A stretch of 64,000 bases of DNA from an uncultured Eubacterium sp. (lineage in GTDB: Bacteria; Bacillota; Clostridia; Lachnospirales; Lachnospiraceae), in NCBI GenBank assembly GCA_910578975.1, contig CAJTRZ010000001.1, positions 62,001-126,000 on the forward strand. Direction: 5' to 3'. How positions within the stretch are numbered: the stretch's first letter is position 1; each line of letters starts with the position of its first letter. The notes below the pieces were generated by a model. That model was not told where the DNA came from. It did no database searches and was given only the letters and a program-made list of their open reading frames with translations. Shown here in pieces: positions 43,437 through 52,541 of this stretch. A program made the translations under genes and the position numbers.

Positions 43437-43901
43437 TTATTTCTTTGTCATATACTTTGCCGTTATATAAACACCCACTAACATTTCTGCAATTGATATT
43501 CCCAAAAGAAGTCCCGAAAGAATATCTTTTATAGCAGAGCCACCTATCATATGCGAAACAGCTTGCATAGCAATCCCCATTGCAATAAATATAATTCCAT
43601 ATAATATACATTTCTGTTTTTCTAATTCTTGTGTACGTCTTAGCAAATCTATAATTTGTTCATTGTCGTATGCCCGACTACTTTTTTCCTCCGCTTCTTC
43701 CCCCTCCATTAATTCTGTAATTGTGATTTCTAACTCTTCACACAAACTTTTTACAACAGCATAATCTGGCATACATTTTCCTGTTTCCCATTTAGAAATT
43801 GTTTTATTAGATACACCTAGCTTTTCTGCCAGTTGTTCCTGTGTCAAATTCTTTTTTTTCCTTTTCTGCGCAATAAACTTTCCTGTAACCAATTGATTCA
43901 T
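43437..43901 (-). CDS. XRE-family regulator with C-terminal membrane helices
   Basis: A 154-residue protein. Residues 5-62 form a helix-turn-helix (KKKNLTQEQLAEKLGVSNKT, KWETGKCMPDYAVV). A linker and two transmembrane helices follow (YGIIFIAMGIAMQAVSHMIG and LLLGISIAEMLVGVYIT). Membrane-bound XRE regulators of this kind are common in Firmicutes; the signal is unknown. Start overlaps the stop of the upstream small gene (ATGA), with GGAGG before it, so translation is coupled. Confidence 0.85.
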   Translation of the reverse strand: MNQLVTGKFIAQKRKKKNLTQEQLAEKLGVSNKTISKWETGKCMPDYAVVKSLCEELEITITELMEGEEAEEKSSRAYDNEQIIDLLRRTQELEKQKCILYGIIFIAMGIAMQAVSHMIGGSAIKDILSGLLLGISIAEMLVGVYITAKYMTKK

Positions 43902-44143
43902 TTCGCTGTACCTCCATTTATTTGATAGACCAAGAATAGCCGTTTTCTATATAAAGCAACATCCTCTATTTGGAGATTTTGAGTTCCAACTTCATAACAA
44001 TATTCTATAAACTCCTTTTTATATTTCAAAAAAGAGTGATCTATTGGTATTCCTGCAACATTTTCTATTTCTTCAAATGTCAACTTAAAAGATTGTCTTC
44101 TATTACTTTGTACATACTTCCATAAAGTGTCATATTTACTCAC
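43898..44143 (-). CDS. Small DUF7662-like protein, possibly frame-damaged at the C-terminus
   Basis: An 81-residue protein starting at GTG 44143 (AAAGGAG eight bases upstream). SKYDTLWKYVQSNRRQSFKL and GIPIDHSFLKYKKEFIEYCY match small clostridial proteins with a helix-turn-helix-like fold. From TQNLQIEDVALYRKRL on the sequence no longer looks like the family; the +1 frame gives LKISK, as relatives do, so a frameshift is possible. It overlaps the XRE gene by four bases. Confidence 0.6.
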   Translation of the reverse strand: MSKYDTLWKYVQSNRRQSFKLTFEEIENVAGIPIDHSFLKYKKEFIEYCYEVGTQNLQIEDVALYRKRLFLVYQINGGTAK

Positions 44144-44193
44144 TGTGCTTACTCCTTTCAAATTTCAATTTTTCCAATTCTCCATGCCATAAG

Positions 44194-44679
44194 TTATATA
44201 TTTTCTACCATCAATTCTCTACACTTCCATTCTTCGCCCAAAACACGATATGTTTCGGTAGTATCAAGAACTACATCGCAAAAACCGACTGCTTTATAGC
44301 AATAGTAAGCTGAAAGGTTATTTTCAAAAACACCCAATGATGCCCGCTTCGCACCATATATTTCAAACACAAACTTTAGCCCCAATCGAAGCATCTCTCT
44401 TCCATAACCTTTTCCTCGCTTGTTAGGATTCACAATAACAAATCCAAAACGCAGTTCATCCAGTGATTCATTAGGATTTCTCAACGTAAAAAAGCCAACA
44501 ATTCCTGATTCATCAAATGCAGTAAACGGCATGAGAGATTCAACAGCACAAAATTCATTTTGTGTTATAGGATAATTTCCAAGTATTCCTGCTGTCCACT
44601 GATAAAATCCTATTTCGTCTTGACACCACGATAATATCGTATTAACATCTGTGGCTTTATATGGTCTTATTCTAATCAT
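44194..44679 (-). CDS. GNAT acetyltransferase
   Basis: A 161-residue GNAT protein. IRIRPYKATDVNTILSW opens the fold, GIVGFFTLRNP is beta-4, VNPNKRGKGYGREMLRLGLK is the AcCoA-binding loop, and NNLSAYYCYKAVGF the C-terminal signature. The substrate is unknown. Start ATG 44679 has GAGGGAGAAG upstream. Same direction as its neighbours in the accessory zone. Confidence 0.85.
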   Translation of the reverse strand: MIRIRPYKATDVNTILSWCQDEIGFYQWTAGILGNYPITQNEFCAVESLMPFTAFDESGIVGFFTLRNPNESLDELRFGFVIVNPNKRGKGYGREMLRLGLKFVFEIYGAKRASLGVFENNLSAYYCYKAVGFCDVVLDTTETYRVLGEEWKCRELMVENI

Positions 44680-44829
44680 ATACTTCTCCCTCAAATTGTT
44701 GTGTCTCTTGTATTTCAAATCTTCTAATTTCAAATTCTTTGTTTAAAAATAAATTTTATAAAATTATTCTCACTAAATTCTATTCTTTCTCTATTCTACA
44801 TATCAACAAACCAGAAGTGGTATAATTCT

Positions 44830-45198
44830 TTATAGTGTGGTTATCCAAAAACATACTGCTGAAATTGCAGAAAGTGGTGTCATTATATACTTTTCTTTTC
44901 TGCTTTTGGAAATAAAATTCATAACCATATTCAATGACAGATATACCGCCATGACAATGCAGATAATCTTTGTTGTGTTCTCTGAAAACCATAATGGTAT
45001 AAATCCTCCCATTTCCAATATTATAACCACAAAAAATATCTGTAAAATAAGCTGTGCTACCATGATAAATCTTAGTTTTTTAGGGAAAACTTTATATTGA
45101 CCTCCCATTGTCAACTCTCCTAATGGCAAACCACAAATTATAAAAAATGATAATACAATTACTATCGAAAAAACACTTGCTCCTATAATAGCTATCAT
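44830..45198 (-). CDS. Four-helix membrane protein, unknown
   Basis: A 122-residue membrane protein with four predicted helices (IIGASVFSIVIVLSFFIICG, FIMVAQLILQIFFVVIILEM, IICIVMAVYLSLNMVMNFIS, and a short C-terminal one). The loop PLGELTMGGQYKVFPKKLR between helices 1 and 2 is basic and probably cytoplasmic. No family named. Start at ATG 45198, with GGAGGG upstream. Confidence 0.6.
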   Translation of the reverse strand: MIAIIGASVFSIVIVLSFFIICGLPLGELTMGGQYKVFPKKLRFIMVAQLILQIFFVVIILEMGGFIPLWFSENTTKIICIVMAVYLSLNMVMNFISKSRKEKYIMTPLSAISAVCFWITTL

Positions 45199-45255
45199 AG
45201 TCAACCCTCCAAACACCGATTTTTTATTTTCTGCAACTATCCGATGAATTGGAAT

Positions 45256-45678
45256 TCATCGCTCTGTTTGCTCGGTCATAATTCCCCAACGAATTCCAAA
45301 CCTATCAACAAAAACAACTCGGCAAGAACTGTAAGGCGTTGCTTCCAGTGGATATATTGTCTTGCTTCCTTCTTTCATGATCTCATATGCTCTTTGCACT
45401 TCTTCTTTTGTATCATACATAATAGTAAGAAAATTGGAATAGCACGTTTGAAATTCAATATCCACATGGTCACTCATGATAATTCTTTGATTTTCCAATG
45501 CAAGTTCTGAATGGTATATATAATCTTTTTGATTTTCCTTAAGCAACGGAATATATGCAGGGTCATTCGCCTCTTCATATGTAATCATACAACTAACCTT
45601 TCCATTAAATGCCTTTTCGTACATTTGAATTGCTTCCCGGCAGTTTCCTCCAAAATTTAGTGTAGGTACTATCTGCAT
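45256..45678 (-). CDS. VOC/PhnB-like glyoxalase-fold protein
   Basis: A 140-residue protein of the PhnB/VOC superfamily. VPTLNFGGNCREAIQMYEKA at the start, YHSELALENQRIIMSD in the middle and VFVDRFGIRWGIMTEQ at the end are the standard PhnB landmarks. Many members lack metal ligands and known substrates; some confer drug or toxin resistance. Good AAAGGAG site. Confidence 0.85.
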   Translation of the reverse strand: MQIVPTLNFGGNCREAIQMYEKAFNGKVSCMITYEEANDPAYIPLLKENQKDYIYHSELALENQRIIMSDHVDIEFQTCYSNFLTIMYDTKEEVQRAYEIMKEGSKTIYPLEATPYSSCRVVFVDRFGIRWGIMTEQTER

Positions 45679-45720
45679 TTTTGTTCTCCTTTTCCATCAA
45701 ATCTCAATTTTACGTTTTAT

Positions 45721-46533
45721 CTAAAACTCCATTACCAATCCCACTCTCAACTGATTCACCACATCTCCCAGTTCTTCTTTTAAAATTTTATAAGATGCTT
45801 TTCCAGTACAGTGCCCTGTGTATACATGTTCCACTCTGGTCTCTTTGAGTCTCTTTGCAAAATGACGCACTACTTCTTCTGATTTATTATACAGATGAAA
45901 CCCTCCAATTAATGCAAATACCTTTTTACCCGGAAATGTAGCTGTAACTTCTTTAATTATATTATCTGCACCTCCATGAGAACAACTATTAAAAATAACC
46001 AATCCATTCGGTGTGTCAAATACGAGACTTTGCTCATGTGAAAAGTCATCCGGTCTCCATCTAGTGCCTTCTCTCAAATACATATTTTCTCTCTTGCCAA
46101 CCAACGCTAATTCTTGCGTTTTATGAGGAATCAGACTAACACCTTCTGCAATGGTGTAGTCCCCTGTAACAAGCACAATCCTCTCCTTATACTCTTCCAG
46201 AATTCCCTTTGGCAAACCAATGTATTTTTTCAATATCCACTTTTTCTTATAACAGTTCTCTCTACAACCATCTCGCAGATAAAATTTTACATGATTATTT
46301 ATCTGAAAAAACTTCTTCATACCATTTGCATGGTCATAGTGTGCATGTGACAATACAGCACAATCCAGTTTTTCCAATGAAATATTCATCTTCTTTGCAT
46401 TCTCAAGGAAAAGTCCGGATGCACCTGCATCCAGCAATATTTTCTTATCCTTATATTCAATATAAATACAAAGTCCCCATTCACCTTTTAATTTATCATT
46501 TCCAATATTGTCCACTACAACTGTTGCCCTCAT
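45721..46533 (-). CDS. Metallo-beta-lactamase-fold hydrolase
   Basis: A 270-residue MBL-fold enzyme. The metal motif is LSHAHYDHANG, with further His in NSCSHGGADN and GGFHLYN and in TGHCTGKAS. The arrangement (C-terminal TGHCTG) matches MBL proteins annotated as dihydropterin/RFA-P synthase-like. The reaction is unknown. TAGGAGAG site before ATG. Convergence with no neighbour; the gap to deoC shows nothing notable. Confidence 0.82.
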   Translation of the reverse strand: MRATVVVDNIGNDKLKGEWGLCIYIEYKDKKILLDAGASGLFLENAKKMNISLEKLDCAVLSHAHYDHANGMKKFFQINNHVKFYLRDGCRENCYKKKWILKKYIGLPKGILEEYKERIVLVTGDYTIAEGVSLIPHKTQELALVGKRENMYLREGTRWRPDDFSHEQSLVFDTPNGLVIFNSCSHGGADNIIKEVTATFPGKKVFALIGGFHLYNKSEEVVRHFAKRLKETRVEHVYTGHCTGKASYKILKEELGDVVNQLRVGLVMEF

Positions 46534-46654
46534 TGTTTTCTCTCCTAATTATAATGTTTTGCCTGCGTGTTATACATAAATGCAGATACCCCTCATTCTC
46601 TGTACCGAGTAAAGTGCTGGTGTTGGCCCAGCCAATATTACCGCTGGTAAATTT

Positions 46655-47314
46655 TTATATAATATTCATTTCTTTCACTATCTTGACAATCTTGCTGGTT
46701 CCCAATCTGTCCGCACCCAGTTCTATAAACTTTTCGGCATCTTCTATCGAACTAATTCCACCTGCCGCTTTTATCTGTGTCCCTTCAGAGATATGTTCTG
46801 CAAATATCTCTATATCCTCAAACGTTGCTCCACTTGTAGAAAATCCAGTTGAAGTTTTAATAAAATCAGCATTCGATTTTGAGACAATCTCTGTCATCTT
46901 TATTTTTTCTTCTTTTGTCAGAAGGCAAGTCTCAATAATAACCTTTAATATCATTCCATGACACGCCGCTTTTACTTGATTAATCTCATCCAGAATAGCA
47001 TTAAGCTTTCCTTCCTTTACCCATCCGATATTAATAACCATGTCGATTTCTGATGCTCCATTCATCACTGCATCTTCTGTTTCTGCACATTTTACAGTCG
47101 TTGTGGAATACCCATTCGGAAATCCAATTACTGTGCATATAGGCAATCTGTCTTGTATATAATCTGCTGCCTGTTTCACAAAAGATGGTGGTATGCAGAC
47201 AGATGCAGTTTCATATTTCATGCCATCGTCGCATATTTCTTTAACTTGTTTCCATGTTGCTTCCTGGGTTAATATTGTATGGTCTACTTTACTCAAAATT
47301 TCTTTTATATCCAT
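46655..47314 (-). CDS. deoC: Deoxyribose-phosphate aldolase
   Basis: Splits 2-deoxyribose 5-phosphate into glyceraldehyde 3-phosphate and acetaldehyde in deoxynucleoside catabolism. The 219-residue TIM barrel has VDHTILTQEAT at the start, the Schiff-base Lys in LKVIIETCLL and the activating Lys in DFIKTSTGFSTSGAT, and AAGGISS near the phosphate site. AGAGGA upstream of ATG. No other deo genes are adjacent. Confidence 0.95.
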   Translation of the reverse strand: MDIKEILSKVDHTILTQEATWKQVKEICDDGMKYETASVCIPPSFVKQAADYIQDRLPICTVIGFPNGYSTTTVKCAETEDAVMNGASEIDMVINIGWVKEGKLNAILDEINQVKAACHGMILKVIIETCLLTKEEKIKMTEIVSKSNADFIKTSTGFSTSGATFEDIEIFAEHISEGTQIKAAGGISSIEDAEKFIELGADRLGTSKIVKIVKEMNII

Positions 47315-47373
47315 ATTTTGTTCCTCTTTTCTATTACCTGCATATAATATACTAAAAATTTTGGAATCTCACA

Positions 47374-47862
47374 ATGACAAATCGGAAACTAAATTTTTTA
47401 GATATATTGCAATATTGCTGTCCTGATGCTTACGCAGATATTCACGGAAATGATGAGTTTCCCTTCCTTCATGGTAAGGCACATTTTCATAATACCATTT
47501 ATGGCGGAACACTCATCGAAATAGAAGTAAATAATTTACCACTTTTATCAGAGCAGGCACCGGACGCTTTCTATGGTATGCATATACATGAAAAAGGAGA
47601 CTGTACTCCACCTTTTGACCAGACCGGTAATCACTATAATCCATGTGGAGCACTTCACCCTATGCACCTAGGAGATATGCCTGTTCTTTTAGGAAATAAT
47701 GGATATGCATATAGTGTATTCTACACAGAAAGATATGATGTATCAGATATCATCGGACGTTCTATTGTTATACATTTGTTGCCAGACGATTTTATAAGTC
47801 AGCCTTCCGGAAATTCTGGCGAAAAGATTGGATGTGGAGTTATAAAGAAATGTTGTAGATAA
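47374..47862 (+). CDS. Cu/Zn superoxide dismutase-family protein
   Basis: A 162-residue protein with a complete set of Cu/Zn SOD ligands: copper His70, His72, His87 and His134; zinc His87, His95, His98 and Asp101. The disulfide pair is Cys77 and Cys154. The loop between the second and third zinc ligands is about six residues shorter than usual. The channel Arg position appears to be Lys151 (SGEKIGCGV). No signal peptide, so it is cytoplasmic, which is unusual. It ends with CCR. The ribosome site is poor, but TATAAT-like sequence lies upstream. Confidence 0.85.
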   Translation: MTNRKLNFLDILQYCCPDAYADIHGNDEFPFLHGKAHFHNTIYGGTLIEIEVNNLPLLSEQAPDAFYGMHIHEKGDCTPPFDQTGNHYNPCGALHPMHLGDMPVLLGNNGYAYSVFYTERYDVSDIIGRSIVIHLLPDDFISQPSGNSGEKIGCGVIKKCCR

Positions 47863-47870
47863 TAATAACA

Positions 47871-47905
47871 AAAGGGAGCATTCCACCTTGCTCCCTTTAA
47901 TTTTA
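47871..47905 (+). terminator. Intrinsic terminator after the SOD gene
   Basis: Stem AAAGGGAGCA/TGCTCCCTTT followed by AATTTTAT. Confidence 0.8.
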
Positions 47906-47976
47906 TAATATCTTATTTAAATTAATTTGTAAAAAAATATGGTTTTTATTAACAAGTATCTCTGCAATACCTTTCC

Positions 47977-49467
47977 CTACTGCTTATGATACTTTCTATC
48001 ATCTTCCTCATACTTCGGCTCACATGTCAACTGTATTCCCAGCTTCTTAAACATCTTCTCATCCACTGATGACAAAAGTACAGTAGAATGCGCATCACAA
48101 CCTTTCAACAATGGTATCTGATTCATTGCATGTCTGGCGTTTTCATTATGCGCTGCTGTCGAAGACAAGGCAATTAATATTTCGTCTGTATGCAGTCTTG
48201 GATTTTTACTTCCAAGATAATTCGTCTTGAGTGTCTGTATCGGCTCAATTGCTTCAGGTGCAATTAACTTTATTTCATCATCAATCCCACCTAAAGCCTT
48301 CAATGCATTCAAAAGCACCGCAGCAGATGCTCCGAGCAAATCTGTAGTGCGTCCGATAGCAATTCTTCCATCTGGAAGTTCTATCGCTACGGCCGGCTTA
48401 TTCTCTGTTGCCTTTTCTTTTTCTATCGCAGCTACTGCTACTGCTCTGTCATCCAGTGTAATTCCAGCCTGTTTCATTAGAATTTCCAACTTCGAAATAC
48501 TGTCCTTTGTTGTTCCCTTACGTCTTTTTTCACAGACTGCCTTATAATATCTTCGAATGATTTCCTGCTCAGATGCTCTACAACATGCCTCATCATCAAA
48601 AATACAGTTTCCTGCCATATTCACTCCCATATCTGTCGGTGATTTATACGGACTCTCTCCTGAAATCAATTCAAACATTGCATTTACTACAGGGAATATT
48701 TCTATATCTCTATTATAATTTACAGTAGTCTCTCCATATGCAGCCAAGTGAAATGAATCAATCATATTCACATCGTTCAAATCTGCTGTGGCAGCCTCAT
48801 AAGCAAGGTTGACCGGATGTGCCAATGGAATATTCCAGATAGGAAATGTCTCAAACTTAGCATATCCCGCATCCACACCTCTTTTATGCTCATGGTATAA
48901 CTGTGAAAGACAGGTTGCCATCTTACCACTACCCGGCCCTGGAGCTGTAATAACTACCAAAGGTCTCTCTGTCTCAATATAATCATTTTTACCATATCCT
49001 TCGTCACTTACGATATAATTCACATCACTTGGATATCCCGGTATCTTATAATGTCTGTATGATTTAATTCCTAAATTTTCCAGCCTTTTCTGAAATAACT
49101 CTGCTGCCGGCTGCCCTGAAAACTTTGTCAGACAGACACTTCCTACAAACAGCCCAATAGACTGAAACTCATCAATCAATCTTAATACATCCATGTCATA
49201 TGTAATACCATAATCCCCACGAACCTTATTATCTTCAATGTCTTCTGCACTGATAACAATAACAATCTCTGCCTTGTCTTTCAGCTGCAATAACATCTGT
49301 AACTTTGAATCTGGCTCAAACCCCGGCAGAACTCTTGATGCATGATAATCATCAAATAACTTCCCACCAAACTCCAGATATAGTTTATTTCCAAACTGTG
49401 CGATTCTCTCACTAATATGCTCCGACTGCATTTTTAAGTATTTTTCGTTATCAAATCCTTTTTTCAA
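47977..49467 (-). CDS. DUF1846-family protein
   Basis: A 496-residue cytoplasmic protein of the DUF1846 family. KKGFDNEKYLKMQSEHISER at the start, LPGFEPDSKLQMLLQL, and the GPGSGKMATCLSQLYHEHKR glycine-rich loop are the conserved landmarks. The loop resembles a nucleotide-binding P-loop, but activity is not established. I start at TTG 49467, which gives the usual N-terminus; GAGG lies nine bases upstream. Monocistronic. Confidence 0.85.
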   Translation of the reverse strand: MKKGFDNEKYLKMQSEHISERIAQFGNKLYLEFGGKLFDDYHASRVLPGFEPDSKLQMLLQLKDKAEIVIVISAEDIEDNKVRGDYGITYDMDVLRLIDEFQSIGLFVGSVCLTKFSGQPAAELFQKRLENLGIKSYRHYKIPGYPSDVNYIVSDEGYGKNDYIETERPLVVITAPGPGSGKMATCLSQLYHEHKRGVDAGYAKFETFPIWNIPLAHPVNLAYEAATADLNDVNMIDSFHLAAYGETTVNYNRDIEIFPVVNAMFELISGESPYKSPTDMGVNMAGNCIFDDEACCRASEQEIIRRYYKAVCEKRRKGTTKDSISKLEILMKQAGITLDDRAVAVAAIEKEKATENKPAVAIELPDGRIAIGRTTDLLGASAAVLLNALKALGGIDDEIKLIAPEAIEPIQTLKTNYLGSKNPRLHTDEILIALSSTAAHNENARHAMNQIPLLKGCDAHSTVLLSSVDEKMFKKLGIQLTCEPKYEEDDRKYHKQ

Positions 49468-49636
49468 CTTCCTTAACCTCATTCGTATTTTTTACCATCA
49501 ATTATTTTACACTACTTTTTGTTATTTTAAAATAGTTTTATACTCTTTCTTTTTATTTTTTTCTACCCTAAATTTTTGCTGCTATAACACTGTCTCGTAA
49601 ACAAACACTGTCACATAACTTTTTAAATATGTAATC

Positions 49637-51280
49637 TTATTGTTCTGCCTGTAAAACATTCATCATGGCAGGAATTAACTGTTTTTTCCTTGATACAATT
49701 CCCTGTAAAACACATGCACTGTCTTCAATATTTAAACCAAAAGCATTTCTTATCACATCTGCTGTACCATCACCGTAACAAATCAATTCTGTAGACTCAT
49801 CCAATATGTTTGTAAGCATAAAGAAAACCATCTGCACCCCATGCTTTCCACACTCATATTTTAAATGTGGCTCCAGTCGTTTTTTTATTAGTTGTAACTC
49901 GTCTGTTGCCATAGAACTAATCTGTCCAACACCAAAGACAACATCACCAGCAATAAATTTTTTAAAGTCCTGATAAAATATCTCTTCTGTTGTCTTTTCT
50001 GACAGATTACTTCCCGCCTTAAACATATCTGCCGCAAACTTTTCAATGTCTATTCCGGCAACACTCGCCATTTCTTTTGCAGTCATCTGATCTAATGGTG
50101 TACATGTAGGCGAACGAAATAACAAAGTGTCCGAAACAATTGCTGCACATAAGAGACCTGCAATATCTTTTGGAACCTCTATCCCCTTTTCATAATACAT
50201 TTGTCTGACAATCGTTGCAGTACATCCTACCGGTTGATTTCTAAACGTAATAGGATACTTTGTCTCAATTGTTCCAATCCGATGGTGATCTACAATCTCC
50301 ATAATCTCCGCCTGTTCTATATTATCTACAGCCTGTGATAATTCATTATGGTCTACCAATATCACTTTCTTCTTTTCAATGTTCAAAAAATTTCTACGTG
50401 AAACTGTTCCTACATATTTTCCATGCTTATCAACAATCGGAAAATTTCTAATTCTTGTTTTTCCCATAACCGTTTTAATTTTGTCTGTAAAATCATCCTT
50501 ATTAAAAGTGATCAAATTTTCCGATACCATCAGCGCTCTCACTGGAATACTCTGCTCAATCAGTCTGGCAACAGCAAAAGAATCATGTGGTGTTGTAATA
50601 ATGACAGTCCCCTTATCTCTCGCATAACTCTGTATAGCTTCAGACACTGGCACACCCATGCCAATAACCATGCAACTCGCCTGCATATCTACCGCATTCA
50701 GATGATCCTCCGGTCTGTCTCCTAATATAACCAGATCTCCTGGTTCAATATATTTTTTTACAAGTGATGGATTAAATGCCCCAATTAAAACCTTACCTTT
50801 ACTAAAAACAGAATATTTATCCCCTACCAATATTTCGCCATCCAAAGTCTCCGCTATATGTTTGAAAGGGGTTTTCGCCTCTGACAGCGATGTCGGATTA
50901 TGCCGCATCATATTATTAGTAATATCTGACATAGAAATAATGCCCTCAAGATTATTTTCTTCATCTGTTAACGGCAATGTAATCGCACTATTCTCCTGCA
51001 TAAATTCCCATGCTTCTTTTACTGAAATTTCTTTTGACATTCCTGGAAGCTGTCTAACTTCCATATCCTTTACCTGTGTTCCCACATTCGGTAGATAACC
51101 CGGAGTATGTGCTTTAAAATATTTTAACACATACTCTGTCTCCTCATTAATCTGACCTGCTCTTTTCGCTACAAACTTTCCTTCTTCTGTTTGGTTTTTC
51201 AGATATGCCAAGGCAATAGCCGAACATATAGAATCAGTATCTGGATTTTTATGCCCGATAATATAATTTCTTTTCTGCAT
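49637..51280 (-). CDS. ppaC: CBS-domain manganese-dependent inorganic pyrophosphatase
   Basis: Family II (DHH) pyrophosphatase of 547 residues with an inserted regulatory region. The DHH metal motifs are IGHKNPDTDSICSA, the LVDHNE and VDHHRIG segments, and the C-terminal DHHA2 domain. Between residues about 65 and 310 lie two CBS domains split by a DRTGG domain (ADMQ-like ALMVSENLIT), which bind adenine nucleotides and regulate activity in related clostridial enzymes. Start ATG 51280 with AAGGAGAAG. The PPi it removes is produced by biosynthesis. Confidence 0.92.
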   Translation of the reverse strand: MQKRNYIIGHKNPDTDSICSAIALAYLKNQTEEGKFVAKRAGQINEETEYVLKYFKAHTPGYLPNVGTQVKDMEVRQLPGMSKEISVKEAWEFMQENSAITLPLTDEENNLEGIISMSDITNNMMRHNPTSLSEAKTPFKHIAETLDGEILVGDKYSVFSKGKVLIGAFNPSLVKKYIEPGDLVILGDRPEDHLNAVDMQASCMVIGMGVPVSEAIQSYARDKGTVIITTPHDSFAVARLIEQSIPVRALMVSENLITFNKDDFTDKIKTVMGKTRIRNFPIVDKHGKYVGTVSRRNFLNIEKKKVILVDHNELSQAVDNIEQAEIMEIVDHHRIGTIETKYPITFRNQPVGCTATIVRQMYYEKGIEVPKDIAGLLCAAIVSDTLLFRSPTCTPLDQMTAKEMASVAGIDIEKFAADMFKAGSNLSEKTTEEIFYQDFKKFIAGDVVFGVGQISSMATDELQLIKKRLEPHLKYECGKHGVQMVFFMLTNILDESTELICYGDGTADVIRNAFGLNIEDSACVLQGIVSRKKQLIPAMMNVLQAEQ

Positions 51281-51416
51281 CCGTCTTCTCCTTATATTCT
51301 TATCAAATCCTGTACTTATTTTACCTTTATCACTACTACATTGCAATCCTATTCCCCAAATTGAAAAAATTAAAATACTTTCTTATTCAAAATAAATTAA
51401 ATAAAGAACAATGATT

Positions 51417-52391
51417 TTAATTCTGCATTCTGATTTGCTGTTTATTTATTATTGGATAAACTATCAGTCTGTTACCATTTAAATCTTCTCTGTGCATATC
51501 TACACCGGTAATCTGGTTATTTTCATAAGTTGTATAGTAATAGATTCCCTTGTCTGTATTACAACAGGATGTATAAAGAGTTACTTCATATTTATTTTCT
51601 CCCAAAACCACACAACCTCTTTGCTGCTCTACAGAACCTAATATATGGAAAAACTGGCTGATGCTTTCTGACTCTGAATCTCCCGAACACGAATTCATTT
51701 TTGTAAATGCGGCTTTTACAAAACGCGACATGGAGGATAAATCCCCTGGAAGCCCTATTGCCCCCATCCCCCGGCTATATGCGTCTAATTTTAATGATGG
51801 TGCAAAATTATTTACTGGATTTCCTTTTGATAAACTCATATAATTATTTAAATTAAACATTTGAGATTCAAAGGGTGGGTTATTAGTTAATATCCCAACT
51901 GGATTATCGTAAATTTTCAATCCCTCCTTCACAGACTCTATTGTAATAGACCTCTCTTTATCGCTGATGATCCAATGTAATGGTGCCAGTGGAAGTTCCG
52001 AATTAAAACAAGTATTTATCAAATTCATATTAGCCATAACATTCTTAGCTTCCTCTACATTCGCACACTGCCCTAAAATCCATGGAATAAATTCATATGG
52101 CGTAACATTATCCATCCCTTTTTTCTCCGCTTTATAATCAGCATTCCCCGGAAAATTTAACCCTGCCATACTTAGTCCTTCTTCATTTGTTCCATCAAAA
52201 TAAAGCGGATAACCATCTACAACTGTTGCTACACCTATCATGGCGTAATGGTTTTTCATATCTTTTACTTTCAAAAAGTCCAACAAAAAATTACGGGGCG
52301 TTATCACTACCCGCTCTCCATAAGAAATTTCATAATCCAAAGTTCGTCCAAAATAATGATCTTTTGTTTTATATGTTACTGCTGTACACAT
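51417..52391 (-). CDS. bsh: Choloylglycine hydrolase (bile salt hydrolase)
   Basis: Ntn-hydrolase of 324 residues that removes taurine or glycine from conjugated bile acids. Cys2 becomes the N-terminal nucleophile after Met removal. Family residues are Arg16 and Asp19 in FGRTLDYEISYGE, Asn in AGLNFPG, Asn in ILTNNPPFESQ and Arg in MSRFVKAAF. These match BSH rather than a fragment. Penicillin V acylase is related and cannot be fully excluded without comparison of pocket residues. Strong TAGGAGG site. Stand-alone gene, consistent with life in the gut. Confidence 0.9.
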   Translation of the reverse strand: MCTAVTYKTKDHYFGRTLDYEISYGERVVITPRNFLLDFLKVKDMKNHYAMIGVATVVDGYPLYFDGTNEEGLSMAGLNFPGNADYKAEKKGMDNVTPYEFIPWILGQCANVEEAKNVMANMNLINTCFNSELPLAPLHWIISDKERSITIESVKEGLKIYDNPVGILTNNPPFESQMFNLNNYMSLSKGNPVNNFAPSLKLDAYSRGMGAIGLPGDLSSMSRFVKAAFTKMNSCSGDSESESISQFFHILGSVEQQRGCVVLGENKYEVTLYTSCCNTDKGIYYYTTYENNQITGVDMHREDLNGNRLIVYPIINKQQIRMQN

Positions 52392-52541
52392 AAAATCACC
52401 TCCTAAAAAAATATATAATTATCATATACAAAAATCTATCCAATTATAATATTGAACACTTTTAACATTTTCTTTTTTATTTTTATCTAACACTGTCCGA
52501 AACTAATGCAGTGAATATAATAGAAAAAAAAGGCCTTTTGT

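Noticed and set aside
38000..46600. Prophage or integrative element
   Set aside because: No integrase, transposase, phage structural gene or att-like duplication could be found despite the mosaic content.
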